Source: Paenibacillus sanguinis 2301083 = DSM 16941 | Lineage (GTDB): Bacteria; Bacillota; Bacilli; Paenibacillales; Paenibacillaceae | Length of the DNA: 64,000 bases | Direction: 5' to 3' | Assembly: GCF_000374825.1 (NCBI RefSeq) | Contig: NZ_KB895376.1 | Coordinates: forward strand, 1-64,000 | Shown here: one piece after another, positions 49,930 through 58,933 of the stretch | How the letters are laid out: each line of letters begins with the position of its first letter | How positions within the stretch are numbered: the stretch's first letter is position 1 | Translations under genes and position numbers: made by a program | The notes under the pieces: generated by a model | Databases searched by the model: none | Told to the model about the DNA's origin: nothing | What the model saw: only the letters and a program-made list of their open reading frames with translations

Positions 49930-51810
49930 TTGAAGAAGATCGTAGTTTTGGGCGGTGGTTACGGTGGTGTTGTCACTTCCAAACACCTGGCCAAACTGTT
50001 AAAAAAAGATAAAGATGTGGAGATCCAGTTGATCGACCGCAACCCGTACCATACGCTTTTGACCGAGTTGCACGAAGTCGCAGCGAACCGGGCTCCTGAA
50101 GATTCTGTCAAAATCGAGCTTAAGAAAATTTTTGCTGGTCAAAAAGTTGATGTTGTTCTGGACTCCATCGACAATATCGACTTCAATGCCAAGGAGCTTC
50201 GTTCAGAGCAGCATACCTACAAGTATGATTACCTGGTTATCGGCTCGGGCTGTAAGCCTACCTTCTTTGGTATTCCAGGTGCTGAAGAGCATGCGTTGAC
50301 CCTGTGGTCCTATGAAGACGCCGTTCGCTTGAAAGAGCAAGTTCGCCGTATGTTTAGCGAAGCGGCTAAAGTAAATAATCCGGCTAAACGCCGTAAAATG
50401 CTTTCCTTTGTTGTCGTTGGCGCCGGCTTTACCGGTGTGGAATTGGTTGGGGAACTGGCTGAATTCCGGGACGAGCTGTGCAAAGAATTCTTCATCGATC
50501 CAAGCGAGGTTCGTCTGGTCGTTGCCGATATGGCTCCGAAGATCCTGCCGATCCTGCCTGATAAGTTGATTGAAAAAGCAGCGAAACGTCTGCGCAAAAT
50601 GAACGTAGAAATTGTAACGAGTGCGAAAATCACAGGCGTTACACCATCCAGCGTCCAATTGGGCGAAGGGCAAGAGCTTGAAGCGAATACCATCGTTTGG
50701 ACAGCCGGTGTTGAAGGCTCTGAACTGGTTGGCAAGCTTGATGTTAAGCAAGAAGGCCGTAAACGGATCGTCACCAATGACAAGCTGCAAAGCGTTGATC
50801 ATGAAGACGTATATATCGTTGGCGACAACATCTTCTTTATTCCTGAAGGCGAAACACGTCCGGTGCCGCAAATGGTGGAAAATGCCGAGCAAGCCGGACC
50901 GCTTATCGCTCATAATATTCATGCTGATATTCACGGCAAGCCGAAGAAATCCTACAAGCCTGGGTTCCATGGCACAATGGTATGTATCGGTAGCCGTTAC
51001 GGCGTAGCCAACGTGGGCTTGCCAAACAAAATGTTCATGTTGACCGGCTTCATGGCCATGCTCAGCAAGCACATGATTAACATGTATTATCTCTTTACCG
51101 TAGCTGGCTTTGCTAAAGTCTGGACTTACATGATGCATGAGTTCTTCCATGTAAATAACCGCAGAAGCTTCCTTGGTGGTCATTTCTCCAAGCGTTCACC
51201 AAACTTCTGGCTGTTGCCGCTTCGTCTCTTTGTTGGTTACAAATGGCTTGAGGAAGGGATCGACAAATTGCCTAAAATCCTTAAAGACCCTTCCAACATT
51301 TTCTTGATTCCGGCTGCTCCTCATGCAGCAGATGCAGTCTCCGCTGCCAGTGAAGCTGCTGGTGCCGTTACTGAAACGGTTGATGCTCAAGCTGCTGCTT
51401 CTGCAGTGGAAAGCGCATCGACAGCAGTCACTGCGTTGCCGGTGCCTGGATTTATCAAGTCGATGGTTAATGGCGTTATGGATATTTTCTTCTACACACC
51501 AGATGGTGGTTATACCGCCTTGGCTACTGTCTTCCAATTCTTTATGGTGTTCGCGGAAATTGCGATTGGCCTGATGTTGATCGCTGGTCTCTTTACAGCC
51601 GTAGCTTCTGCAGCTACAGTCGCACTGGGCGTCATGATCTGGTCTTCCAGCATGGCATCGACCGAGATGCTATGGTATATGACTGCAGGCATCGCCTTGA
51701 TCGGCGGTTCGGGCAGCATGTTTGGTCTGGATTACTATGTTCTTCCTTGGCTCAAGAAACAATGGAAACGAATCCCGTTTGTACGAAGATGGTATTTATA
51801 CACGGAGTAG
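49930..51810 (+). CDS. ndh2: Type II NADH dehydrogenase with C-terminal membrane domain (Ndh2-like)
   Basis: About 626 residues. FAD-binding KKIVVLGGGYGGVVTSKHLA, NADH-binding SFVVVGAGFTGVELVGELAEF (~162-182), FAD contact VYIVGDNIFF (~298), QNAEQ-like quinone region MVENAEQAGPLIA. Beyond ~430 normal NDH-2 residues, a membrane helix (LLPLRLFVGYKWLEEGIDKL), an Ala/Val/Ser-rich linker (~465-508) and three helices (~535-605) follow, as in the EET-specific Ndh2 of Listeria. Probably passes electrons from NADH to a demethylmenaquinone. Start TTG at 49930 (RBS AGGTGA); a GTG at 49921 overlaps the RBS. Confidence 0.9.
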   Translation: MKKIVVLGGGYGGVVTSKHLAKLLKKDKDVEIQLIDRNPYHTLLTELHEVAANRAPEDSVKIELKKIFAGQKVDVVLDSIDNIDFNAKELRSEQHTYKYDYLVIGSGCKPTFFGIPGAEEHALTLWSYEDAVRLKEQVRRMFSEAAKVNNPAKRRKMLSFVVVGAGFTGVELVGELAEFRDELCKEFFIDPSEVRLVVADMAPKILPILPDKLIEKAAKRLRKMNVEIVTSAKITGVTPSSVQLGEGQELEANTIVWTAGVEGSELVGKLDVKQEGRKRIVTNDKLQSVDHEDVYIVGDNIFFIPEGETRPVPQMVENAEQAGPLIAHNIHADIHGKPKKSYKPGFHGTMVCIGSRYGVANVGLPNKMFMLTGFMAMLSKHMINMYYLFTVAGFAKVWTYMMHEFFHVNNRRSFLGGHFSKRSPNFWLLPLRLFVGYKWLEEGIDKLPKILKDPSNIFLIPAAPHAADAVSAASEAAGAVTETVDAQAAASAVESASTAVTALPVPGFIKSMVNGVMDIFFYTPDGGYTALATVFQFFMVFAEIAIGLMLIAGLFTAVASAATVALGVMIWSSSMASTEMLWYMTAGIALIGGSGSMFGLDYYVLPWLKKQWKRIPFVRRWYLYTE

Positions 51811-51845
51811 ACAGTCACCTTTGCTCTTGAGAGCTTGAAACCCGG

Positions 51846-51886
51846 AGTAATGTGCGCCAGGGGCGCACATTACTTTCCTTTTTCTA
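51846..51886 (+). terminator. Terminator after ndh2
   Basis: 13-bp stem AGTAATGTGCGCC / GGCGCACATTACT with a 3-nt loop and TTTCCTTTTTC tail. Confidence 0.9.
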
Positions 51887-51948
51887 TTCCTGCCGAAATC
51901 GGTGCTGGAGCCCCTGCAAGCCTACCTGCTTTTAAGGAGTGTGTCCTT

Positions 51949-52401
51949 ATGAATCATCATCTCATCCAAGATGCTTATCGCTTATTGCAGGGCGAATGTT
52001 CGCCCGAGGCCGGCATTATTGTAGATTTACCTGCCCTGGAGGCAGCACCTATGGCGATACTTCTGGAGCAATACGATATGAATGCGGAACGACAATGCCG
52101 CTTGCTTACCATTTACATTGCAATCAAGCTCGCTTTGCAGCGCCATAGGGATTGTGAGCATCTTGCCGCTGGCGAGGAGCTAACCCGCAGGGTGTTGGAC
52201 GGCGACTACCTATACAGCTTTTACGTAGAGCTTTGCCTCAAATGGGAGGAATACGATTTGCTCTCTCATCTGGCTCCCGTTATCAAACAAATTCAAATCA
52301 AACGTGCAGAAGGCCGCCCCGAGGACGAGCGGCTGCTTAAGGGCTGGGAGTTATTCCTGCGACTTGAGCATAACCGCAGTACCGCCAGTCAGGCCATTTA
52401 G
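51949..52401 (+). CDS. Small protein resembling HepS-type subunit of a polyprenyl synthase
   Basis: 150 residues, all-helical, cytosolic. LLTIYIAIKLALQRHRDCEHL and the block TRRVLDGDYLYSFYVELCLKWEEYDLLSHLA look like the (Q/R)-L-x-VL-x-GDY-L/Y-S-x-x-Y motif of heptaprenyl diphosphate synthase component I (HepS), but this protein is shorter than the usual ~250. It lies 92 bp before the polyprenyl synthase gene, as hepS precedes hepT. ATG with RBS TAAGGAG, 9 nt; the frame further upstream includes the terminator and is not coding. Assignment is tentative. Confidence 0.65.
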   Translation: MNHHLIQDAYRLLQGECSPEAGIIVDLPALEAAPMAILLEQYDMNAERQCRLLTIYIAIKLALQRHRDCEHLAAGEELTRRVLDGDYLYSFYVELCLKWEEYDLLSHLAPVIKQIQIKRAEGRPEDERLLKGWELFLRLEHNRSTASQAI

Positions 52402-52492
52402 CCAATGTCTTGCCTGTGAAGCGAGCCAGGCCTTCGCAGCTTGGCTCGCTTTTGTTGTGAGAGGCCGCTTATATTTTCAAGGAGGAGACGCC

Positions 52493-53476
52493 ATGAGGAG
52501 ACTTGAAGAAGCGCTGAATATCCCATTGAACACCGTAGACCGCGAGATTGAGAATATGGTCAAATTTGACCGGGATGTCCCCCGCTCTTCTCAGCTTGCC
52601 AAGAGCATCATGGAATTAATTCGGTCTGGCGGCAAGCGAGTTCGCCCCTTGATGGTTATCGTGGGTAGCCGGTTTGGGCCTGTCTCCGACCCGCAGAAGG
52701 TATGGCGGCTGGCCGCTGCGGCTGAATTTATTCATGCTGCTTCGTTAATTCATGATGACATCATTGATGACTCGCCGCTACGGCGCGGCCAGAAGGCTAT
52801 GCATGTCAAGCTTGGTGTTAGCGAAGCCTTGCATATCGGCAACTATATGTCGGCCCGAGTGATCGAGCTGATCTCCGCCTATTCTGCGGAGCGGGAACGC
52901 TTTGCTTACCAGTTCTCTTCTCTGGCAACAACAAGGCTTTGCCTGGGGGAATACCAGCAGTTATCCCACCTGTACGACTACGACGTGACCATAGAGCAAT
53001 ATTTGGAGAAATCCAAAAATAAAACAGCGCAGCTCATGGCAACCTGCCTGCAAATCGGAGCTCAGGCTACCGGAGCCGATACTGTCACTTCTGACCTGCT
53101 CTATTCCTTTGGGGAGAAGCTGGGCATGGCCTTCCAGATCCGCGATGACCTGCTCGACTTTACGCAATCGGTACAGAAGCTGGGCAAGCCTGCCGGTGGC
53201 GATCTGCGCGGAGGCCAGGTTACCCTTCCCGTCCTGTTTGCCTTGCGCGATGAAAGCCTGGCAAGTCAGATCAGAGCGATATCAGCGGATAGTTCCGCCG
53301 CCCAAGTAGATGAAGTCGTTGCAGCCATCCGGGCTAGCGATGCACTTCAGCAAACGGAAGCGCTAAGTCAGCAATATCTGCACGAAGCGCAAGAAATTAT
53401 TCATCAGCTCAATGATTATCCCTCCCACCAGGACCTGCAAGCTCTGCTGGATTACCTGGGTGGACGGGAGAAATAA
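52493..53476 (+). CDS. Polyprenyl diphosphate synthase (HepT/DmkB-like)
   Basis: 327 residues. Trans-prenyl transferase making the isoprenoid tail of menaquinone. FARM motif DDIID (88-92) in LIHDDIIDDSPLRRGQ and SARM DDLLD (218-222) in MAFQIRDDLLDFTQ; GGKRVRPLM at 47-55 binds isopentenyl diphosphate. The residues before the FARM are small (AASL), which allows a long chain. RBS AAGGAGG before ATG 52493. The stop codon TAA is the first part of the 115-bp dispersed repeat. Beside ndh2 and across from a UbiA gene, it corresponds to DmkB of the Listeria EET locus, or it is the sole menaquinone-tail enzyme. Confidence 0.88.
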   Translation: MRRLEEALNIPLNTVDREIENMVKFDRDVPRSSQLAKSIMELIRSGGKRVRPLMVIVGSRFGPVSDPQKVWRLAAAAEFIHAASLIHDDIIDDSPLRRGQKAMHVKLGVSEALHIGNYMSARVIELISAYSAERERFAYQFSSLATTRLCLGEYQQLSHLYDYDVTIEQYLEKSKNKTAQLMATCLQIGAQATGADTVTSDLLYSFGEKLGMAFQIRDDLLDFTQSVQKLGKPAGGDLRGGQVTLPVLFALRDESLASQIRAISADSSAAQVDEVVAAIRASDALQQTEALSQQYLHEAQEIIHQLNDYPSHQDLQALLDYLGGREK

Positions 53477-53587
53477 GAAAAAGCATCTATTGATGTACGA
53501 TCTTTGAAGCCAGACCACGTTAAGCGGTAGTTTTTCTTGCGATTATAGAATTGTTCAGCTCCACTGAAAACTTATAAATTCTATAAT
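53473..53587. repeat. 115-bp dispersed repeat, copy 2
   Basis: Same orientation and length as 3790-3904. It begins at the stop codon of the polyprenyl synthase gene and ends before a terminator. Confidence 0.8.
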
Positions 53588-53601
53588 CTTAAGATAAAAA
53601 C

Positions 53602-53642
53602 AAAGGCGATGCCGGGATATGAACTCCCTTGGCATCGCCTTT
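53602..53642. terminator. Bidirectional terminator between convergent prenyl genes
   Basis: AAAGGCGATGCC / GGCATCGCCTTT 12-bp stem; on the minus strand followed by TTTGTTTTTA. Confidence 0.9.
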
Positions 53643-53660
53643 AACTATTGGATACAGCAA

Positions 53661-54533
53661 TCACTTCAACATAAAATCTCCGAGAGTAAACAGCAATATC
53701 ACCATGCTGATTACCTGATTCAAATTGTAAGAGGCCACGTTCATCCGCTTACGGTTTGCGGGCTTGATGATCTTGTGCTCGGTCAATAGAAGGAGAATAG
53801 ATAGAGCAATTCCTGCCATGTACATCCACCCGAGCTGTCGAATCGGAATCAGAGCAATCAAGAGCAGCACCATAATCAAATGCAGCCCGGCGGCAATACG
53901 CAAGCCATTCTTAAGACCAAAGGCGCTGGGGATCGACCAGAGGCCGTGACTACGGTCGAAATCGATGTCCTGCGTTCCGTAAATAATATCAAACCCGGCA
54001 ATCCACAGCATGACAATGGTGCCCAGAATAAACGGTGTGAAGGCGAATTGCCCCGTCACCGCGAACCAAGCCCCGATGGGAGCGGAAGCGATGGTAAAGC
54101 CCAAATACAGATGGCTTAAGTACGTAAACCGCTTGGTATACGAGTAGGAGGAGATCAGGAAGATCGCCACCGGCGATAAAATCAGGCAAAGCCAGTTGAG
54201 CATACCCGCAGCAAAAATAAAGATGGCATAATTGATCACAACGAACACAAGAACCTCACGGGATTCCAACAGCTTTCGCGGTAAATGGCGGTGGGCTGTC
54301 CGCGGATTCTGCTCATCAAAGACACGGTCGACTACACGGTTGAATGCGTTGGCTCCATTCCGTGCACCAATCAGAGCGATCAGTCCCCAGAACATAACTC
54401 TCCAGGAGGGTATCCCTTCCGCAGCCCATACCATGGAAATGATGGCAAATGGCAAGGAAAACAACGTATGTGAAAACATGACCAGCTCGCTGTACAGCCT
54501 TATTTTAGTACCGATTTTTCTGGCAACTTCCAT
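53661..54533 (-). CDS. UbiA-family prenyltransferase (MqnP/DmkA-like)
   Basis: About 290 residues, eight or nine membrane helices. First Asp-rich motif NGANAFNRVVDRVFDEQNPRT, followed by AHRHLP; second GFDIIYGTQDIDFDRSHGLWSIP. It attaches a polyprenyl chain to an aromatic acid for (demethyl)menaquinone. The sequence looks more like the UbiA/MqnP group than MenA. It may be the futalosine-route enzyme of the cell or the EET-specific DmkA counterpart; its place at the end of the run with eetAB-ecf favours the latter. RBS AAAGGAG, 13 nt before ATG. Confidence 0.85.
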   Translation of the reverse strand: MEVARKIGTKIRLYSELVMFSHTLFSLPFAIISMVWAAEGIPSWRVMFWGLIALIGARNGANAFNRVVDRVFDEQNPRTAHRHLPRKLLESREVLVFVVINYAIFIFAAGMLNWLCLILSPVAIFLISSYSYTKRFTYLSHLYLGFTIASAPIGAWFAVTGQFAFTPFILGTIVMLWIAGFDIIYGTQDIDFDRSHGLWSIPSAFGLKNGLRIAAGLHLIMVLLLIALIPIRQLGWMYMAGIALSILLLLTEHKIIKPANRKRMNVASYNLNQVISMVILLFTLGDFMLK

Positions 54534-54569
54534 GATTAAGTACACACTCCTTTAATACATAGGCCTGAG

Positions 54570-55853
54570 TCAGGCCAATTCTCCCAGCACAGCTTCCAGA
54601 GCTTCCAGCATCCCGTGCACATCCTCCTCCGTAATGACCAGTGGAGGCTGGAAGGCAAGCACATTACGATCCACACCGTTCTTCCCGATAATAAACCCGT
54701 GTTGCAGCATGCCTTCAAGCACATCATCCGTAAGTCTTGCCGCTGCATCAGGGTCATTGGCACGTAGTTCTGCGCCGAGCATCAGACCTTCTCCCCGCAC
54801 CTCGGATACAGACGCCGGGAACCGTGCGGCAAGCTGCTCCAGGCCCGCTCGCAGCAGGCTTCCTAACCGCTCGGCCCGCTCGGGCAAATGATGTGCCTCA
54901 ATATAGTCCAGCACCGCCAGCGCGGTAATACAGGATACAGGATTCCCTCCGAATGTGGACGCCGACGGGCGGTTAAAGCTGGCGGCAAGCTCATCGGTCG
55001 TGGCAAACCCCGCAATCGGAATTCCGCTGCCAAGCGCCTTTGCCATAGTTAAAATATCCGGCGTTACCTGGTAACGATCCATAGCAAACATCCGCCCTGT
55101 CCGACCGAAGCCGGTCTGTATCTCATCAGCAATCAACAACACCCCATATTGCTTTAACAGCCGCTTCACTTCAGCGAAATACCAATCCGGCGGCGTCACG
55201 ATCCCGGCATTGCCCTGAATCGGCTCCACGATCATGGCAGCGATGGTGTCCCCCTTCGCCGCCAGAACGCTCTTCAACGCTGCGATAGAGCGGTGCCCCG
55301 CTTCATCGGCGCTCATACCCGGCTCATAAGGCCGCGGGATGAAGGTCACATCGCTGTCCTGCGCAAGCTCCGGGTCTGTACGCCACATCTTCAGGCCGGT
55401 GACGCTCATCGTCAGGTAAGTCCGGCCATGCAGCCCCTGCTCCAGCGCCAGAAAGCCCCTGCGGCCCGTATGAAGACGGGCCAGCAGCAACGCCCCCTCA
55501 TTCGCTTCCGAGCCGCTGTTGACAAAGAAGGTGCGGCTGAGACCGCCTGGCAGCACCTTGGCCAGCCGCTCCGCCAGGTCCACGTTGGGCTGTGTCAAAT
55601 AGATCGTACACGTATGCTGCAACGTTCGTAGCTGCTCCGCCGTGCGCTCCGCAATCTCCGGGTTACAGTGCCCGCTGGCAACCACGGATACACCGGCGAA
55701 GAAATCGGTGTACCGCTTGCCATCGTGACCATACAAGTATTGCATGGACCCCTTTACCAGTTGCGGCGGGTTCCGGTAAAAATGACTGGTGCATGGATAG
55801 AAAAATTGTTTACGCTTCTCCAAAATACCGTCCGGTCCGATATAGCTCTGCAT
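54570..55853 (-). CDS. Class III PLP aminotransferase (AGXT2/4-aminobutyrate-like)
   Basis: 427 residues. PLP site: Asp243 in LLIADEIQTGFGRTG and Lys272 in ILTMAKALGSGIPI; VNSGSEANEGALLLAR (~111-126) binds phosphate, HGRTYLTMSVTG follows. Family members use omega-amino donors (4-aminobutyrate, ornithine, beta-alanine) or alanine-glyoxylate; this one cannot be pinned down. It lies 36 bp upstream of the UbiA gene and 55 bp after the U32 gene on the same strand. Confidence 0.9.
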   Translation of the reverse strand: MQSYIGPDGILEKRKQFFYPCTSHFYRNPPQLVKGSMQYLYGHDGKRYTDFFAGVSVVASGHCNPEIAERTAEQLRTLQHTCTIYLTQPNVDLAERLAKVLPGGLSRTFFVNSGSEANEGALLLARLHTGRRGFLALEQGLHGRTYLTMSVTGLKMWRTDPELAQDSDVTFIPRPYEPGMSADEAGHRSIAALKSVLAAKGDTIAAMIVEPIQGNAGIVTPPDWYFAEVKRLLKQYGVLLIADEIQTGFGRTGRMFAMDRYQVTPDILTMAKALGSGIPIAGFATTDELAASFNRPSASTFGGNPVSCITALAVLDYIEAHHLPERAERLGSLLRAGLEQLAARFPASVSEVRGEGLMLGAELRANDPDAAARLTDDVLEGMLQHGFIIGKNGVDRNVLAFQPPLVITEEDVHGMLEALEAVLGELA

Positions 55854-55908
55854 GTTCTACGCTTCCCTTCTCCATTGTTTACTTGCCATACTCCACTCTT
55901 TGGGCTTC

Positions 55909-57936
55909 TTAATGAAGCGCCGGGGCGCTCTCCACTTCCTCCGTCGCGGCCTCTGCCCCTGGTCCGGCCATGCCGCTGGCACGCCCACCATCAAATTGTA
56001 GCGCGCCTAACGTATAGCCGGCATAAACTGGTGCAAGCTCCGCAAAAAACTTGGCAGATGCCGCAGGATCAGCCAATGCGGCCTTATAGGCACGCACGAT
56101 CGCGCCAAGCTGCTCCGGGCGATAGGTCGCTCCCTCGATACGGAACACGGACAAGCCAGCGTCCAGAAGCTCCTTAACGGCTGGCATCAGGCAAAGCTCC
56201 TTGGCCATCATGAGATGATTCCGGCCGTGAACGTCACGGTACACCGGATTCTCGCCTTTATCGGTCATAAGCACCAGAACATGGTTATCTACATAATGGT
56301 TATCTTCTTCCCCAATAGACTGGAAGGCCTCGGCATTTTCATATAAATCATGCTCCATATACATCAGAGCTGGTGAACCATGGACAATAACCTCCAAGGG
56401 GTCCTGCGCATGTGCCAACAAGTCCGTCAGATCCTTCAGCGGCAGCTCCATCGATGCGGTCAAACGGGTAACTCCAAGTTCACGGTAAAATGCCGCAGAG
56501 AGCTGATTGTATACGTTCAGGTTGTAGTCTCCAATCAGTGGATACCCTTTGCCGGCAAATTTACGAATGGCCCCCAAATTGGTAACCATCAAGCCATCAA
56601 TGGGCAACCTTTCTCCGGACAATAAGCCATCATAAATTTCAAAATGCAGCTCAGTCATCATACGCGGAAGGCACAATACCAGCCTGGCAGCACCCTTTAT
56701 AGAAGCCAGAGACTTGATGTCCTCCTTGGTAAATGGACGGTCCGGTTCATATACATCACCAGAGAGATAGATATAGTCTGCGCCCGCCTCCAGAGCGGCT
56801 TTCGCCTGCGAGAAATTATTCACATGCACAGACACTCCTGGTTCCATAACGCTCTTGCCAAGGCCGTCTGGCTTCTTCTCTTTTCCCACGGAAGCCAACG
56901 CTTCACGGATTGCGCCCACCCGCTTCTCGCCAAGCTCCCGCTCAGCGGTCGGTGTGCTGAACACTTTGCCAGTGCTGTAAAATTTCCCGGTTCCCTCATA
57001 ACGACGGTTAATATTCGATAATCCCGGACGACCAAAGGCGTAGCCCGTGGAGAAATCACGCTTGCGATTTTCATACAACAGCTTGGTATCCCGGCTGCGC
57101 TCAAAACCAACAGGGTCATCGATATAACGATCGATGGCATCTCCATAAGCCTGAACGAGCATAAGAACAAACTCTGCGTCACGCATCCGTCCTTCAATCT
57201 TGAAGGAGGTAATCCCTCCATGAATCAATTCGGGGATATGCTCATACATAAACATGTCTTTTACAGCCAGCGGATATTCAGCAGGATATACGTAGCCATC
57301 CTTCTTGACCCGGTAATCCCAGCGGCATGGCTTGAGACATTTGCCCCGATTGCTGCTCATGCCAAATACCATGGAACTAAAATAGCAGTTAGCCCCATGC
57401 ACCGAACACATATCACCATGAACGAAATACTCAAGCTCCATACCGGTTGCTTGTTGAAGATACCTTGTAGTCATCAGATCCATTTCCCGTGAAGTGACCA
57501 CCCGTGTAACACCCAATTCTTGCAGCGCACGAACCATTTCTACATTATGCACGTTCATCATGACCGAGGAATGCACCTTAATGCCAAGTCCCATTTCCCG
57601 AATCAAGGACAAGACGGCAAAATCCTGCACGATAATGGCATCCGGGCCTGCCGAATCCAGGAACTGCAGGTAGGCTCTTGCCTCATCCAGCTCGCCTTCG
57701 CCCAGCAGGTTGTTGACGGTGACATATACCTTTTTCCCCAAGCCATGAGCGATCCGGACCGCATCCGTAATCTCCTCCAGGGTAAAATTATAACCCTTGC
57801 GCATCAACCGCATATTCAGACTGGGTCCACCAAGATAGACGGCGTCACAGTTCGCTTCAATTACTTTTTTGAAAATTTCAAATGTCCCCACAGGTGCAAG
57901 CAGTTCTACTTCTTTACCGTTAAAATAACGTGCCAC
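55909..57936 (-). CDS. Double-domain peptidase U32 family protein (DUF3656-type)
   Basis: About 675 residues. N-terminal U32 TIM-barrel domain (VELLAPVGTFEIFKKVIEANCDAVYLGG, KVYVTVNNLL, VHSSVMMNVHN) with a [4Fe-4S] cysteine set in MCSVHGANC...GKCLKPC (C177, C184, C200, C204) and IEGRMRDAEFV; a second U32-like half from ~370 (FSQAKAALEAGADYIYLSGDVYEPD, GDYNLNVYNQLSAAF). Relatives hydroxylate tRNA (TrhP, YrrN/YrrO) or ubiquinone without O2 (UbiU/UbiV). Start GTG at 57936, RBS GAGGAGG 8 nt before. A MITE-like element separates it from ecfT. Confidence 0.9.
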   Translation of the reverse strand: MARYFNGKEVELLAPVGTFEIFKKVIEANCDAVYLGGPSLNMRLMRKGYNFTLEEITDAVRIAHGLGKKVYVTVNNLLGEGELDEARAYLQFLDSAGPDAIIVQDFAVLSLIREMGLGIKVHSSVMMNVHNVEMVRALQELGVTRVVTSREMDLMTTRYLQQATGMELEYFVHGDMCSVHGANCYFSSMVFGMSSNRGKCLKPCRWDYRVKKDGYVYPAEYPLAVKDMFMYEHIPELIHGGITSFKIEGRMRDAEFVLMLVQAYGDAIDRYIDDPVGFERSRDTKLLYENRKRDFSTGYAFGRPGLSNINRRYEGTGKFYSTGKVFSTPTAERELGEKRVGAIREALASVGKEKKPDGLGKSVMEPGVSVHVNNFSQAKAALEAGADYIYLSGDVYEPDRPFTKEDIKSLASIKGAARLVLCLPRMMTELHFEIYDGLLSGERLPIDGLMVTNLGAIRKFAGKGYPLIGDYNLNVYNQLSAAFYRELGVTRLTASMELPLKDLTDLLAHAQDPLEVIVHGSPALMYMEHDLYENAEAFQSIGEEDNHYVDNHVLVLMTDKGENPVYRDVHGRNHLMMAKELCLMPAVKELLDAGLSVFRIEGATYRPEQLGAIVRAYKAALADPAASAKFFAELAPVYAGYTLGALQFDGGRASGMAGPGAEAATEEVESAPALH

Positions 57937-57975
57937 AGTTGTCTCCTCCTCACAGAAATCCCTCTTAAAATGCGG

Positions 57976-58094
57976 GTTCAAAAAGTCGGGTTTGTAGGAC
58001 CGAGAAGGTTGAATGAAGGCCCGGCTGAATTCAAGATTCGATGTCGAATTTACTCCTCGAACAACTCCGCCCTGGGAAGACGACTTTTTTGAAC
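57976..58094. mobile_element. MITE-like element, 119 bp, between ecfT and the U32 gene
   Basis: Ends GTTCAAAAAGTCG and CGACTTTTTTGAAC; interior matches the element at 33695-33861 except for about 45 bp missing from the middle. The right border continues TACCTCTA. Confidence 0.75.
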
Positions 58095-58131
58095 TACCTC
58101 TAAAAAGAGTTTCTTCTCAGTCTACTTCTTG

Positions 58132-58932
58132 CTATTTCCAATGATATACCACACTCGCTACGGCCAATAAAATATAGGAGACCACGAACCACGTATCCCG
58201 TCGCCTCCATGCCAGATAATGATACTCTGAGCGCGCTGCGCCAACGATGTAACCACGCGATTCCATCGATAATACCAACTCCTCCGCGCGGCGGAACGCA
58301 CTGACCGTGACCGGTACCAGCAGCGATACCAGCATCCGTCCCTTCTCCTTCCAGGGAAGCTCCTTTAAGTCGGCTCCCCGGGCGGCTTGAGCCTTCACAA
58401 TCTTCTGCGTCTCATCGAGAATGGTTGGAATGAAGCGCAAAGCGATGCTCATCATCAGCGTGAGACGGTCCGCGGATATACCAATCAGGCGCAGCGGCTT
58501 AAGTACGCCGTTCATCCCCTGATTCAACAGCCCGGGCGTAGTGGTGAACGTTAGTATTGCGGTAAATGAGACCAGCATCCCCATCCGCAAGGCGGCAATT
58601 CCTCCGCTGCTCACACCAGCCTGATACAGCGTCCACGAGCCGATTTGCCAGAGGGGAGGACCCTCCTTAACAGCCAGGCATTGCACGATAAATATGAACA
58701 CCATCAAGGTCCATAACGGCTTTACCGCTTTCAAATAGTATTTGAGGGGAATCCGGGTGGATAACATATAGGCTAGCGAAAATACCACGATCCCAGCCAA
58801 AGCAATCCAAGAGTCTACGGCTACAATCGCGACAAGATACAGGACCATGCCGGTCAGCTTGGCCCGCGGATCAACGCCATGGACCCATGAGCCCGTATCA
58901 ATGCTGCGGCCAAACAACAGCTTGTTGCGCAT
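58132..58932 (-). CDS. ecfT: ECF transporter membrane subunit EcfT
   Basis: About 266 residues, five or six membrane helices. The two coupling motifs that touch the ATPases are ARG (184-186, KAQAARGADLKE) and SRG (225-227, SMESRGYIVG). The start at 58932 (MRNKLLFGRS) has RBS GGAGAGGGGG and overlaps the ecfA2 stop. With ecfA1 and ecfA2 it forms an energizing module. In the Listeria EET locus an EcfT-like protein (FmnA) takes part in flavin export. Confidence 0.93.
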   Translation of the reverse strand: MRNKLLFGRSIDTGSWVHGVDPRAKLTGMVLYLVAIVAVDSWIALAGIVVFSLAYMLSTRIPLKYYLKAVKPLWTLMVFIFIVQCLAVKEGPPLWQIGSWTLYQAGVSSGGIAALRMGMLVSFTAILTFTTTPGLLNQGMNGVLKPLRLIGISADRLTLMMSIALRFIPTILDETQKIVKAQAARGADLKELPWKEKGRMLVSLLVPVTVSAFRRAEELVLSMESRGYIVGAARSEYHYLAWRRRDTWFVVSYILLAVASVVYHWK

Positions 58933-58933
58933 A

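Noticed and set aside
52304-52492. N-terminal extension of the polyprenyl synthase
   Set aside because: It overlaps the preceding gene in another frame; AAGGAGG before ATG 52493 fixes the start.
54570-55853. Assignment as ornithine aminotransferase (rocD)
   Set aside because: The class III fold is clear but the sequence does not show a decisive rocD pattern and no arginine genes are nearby.
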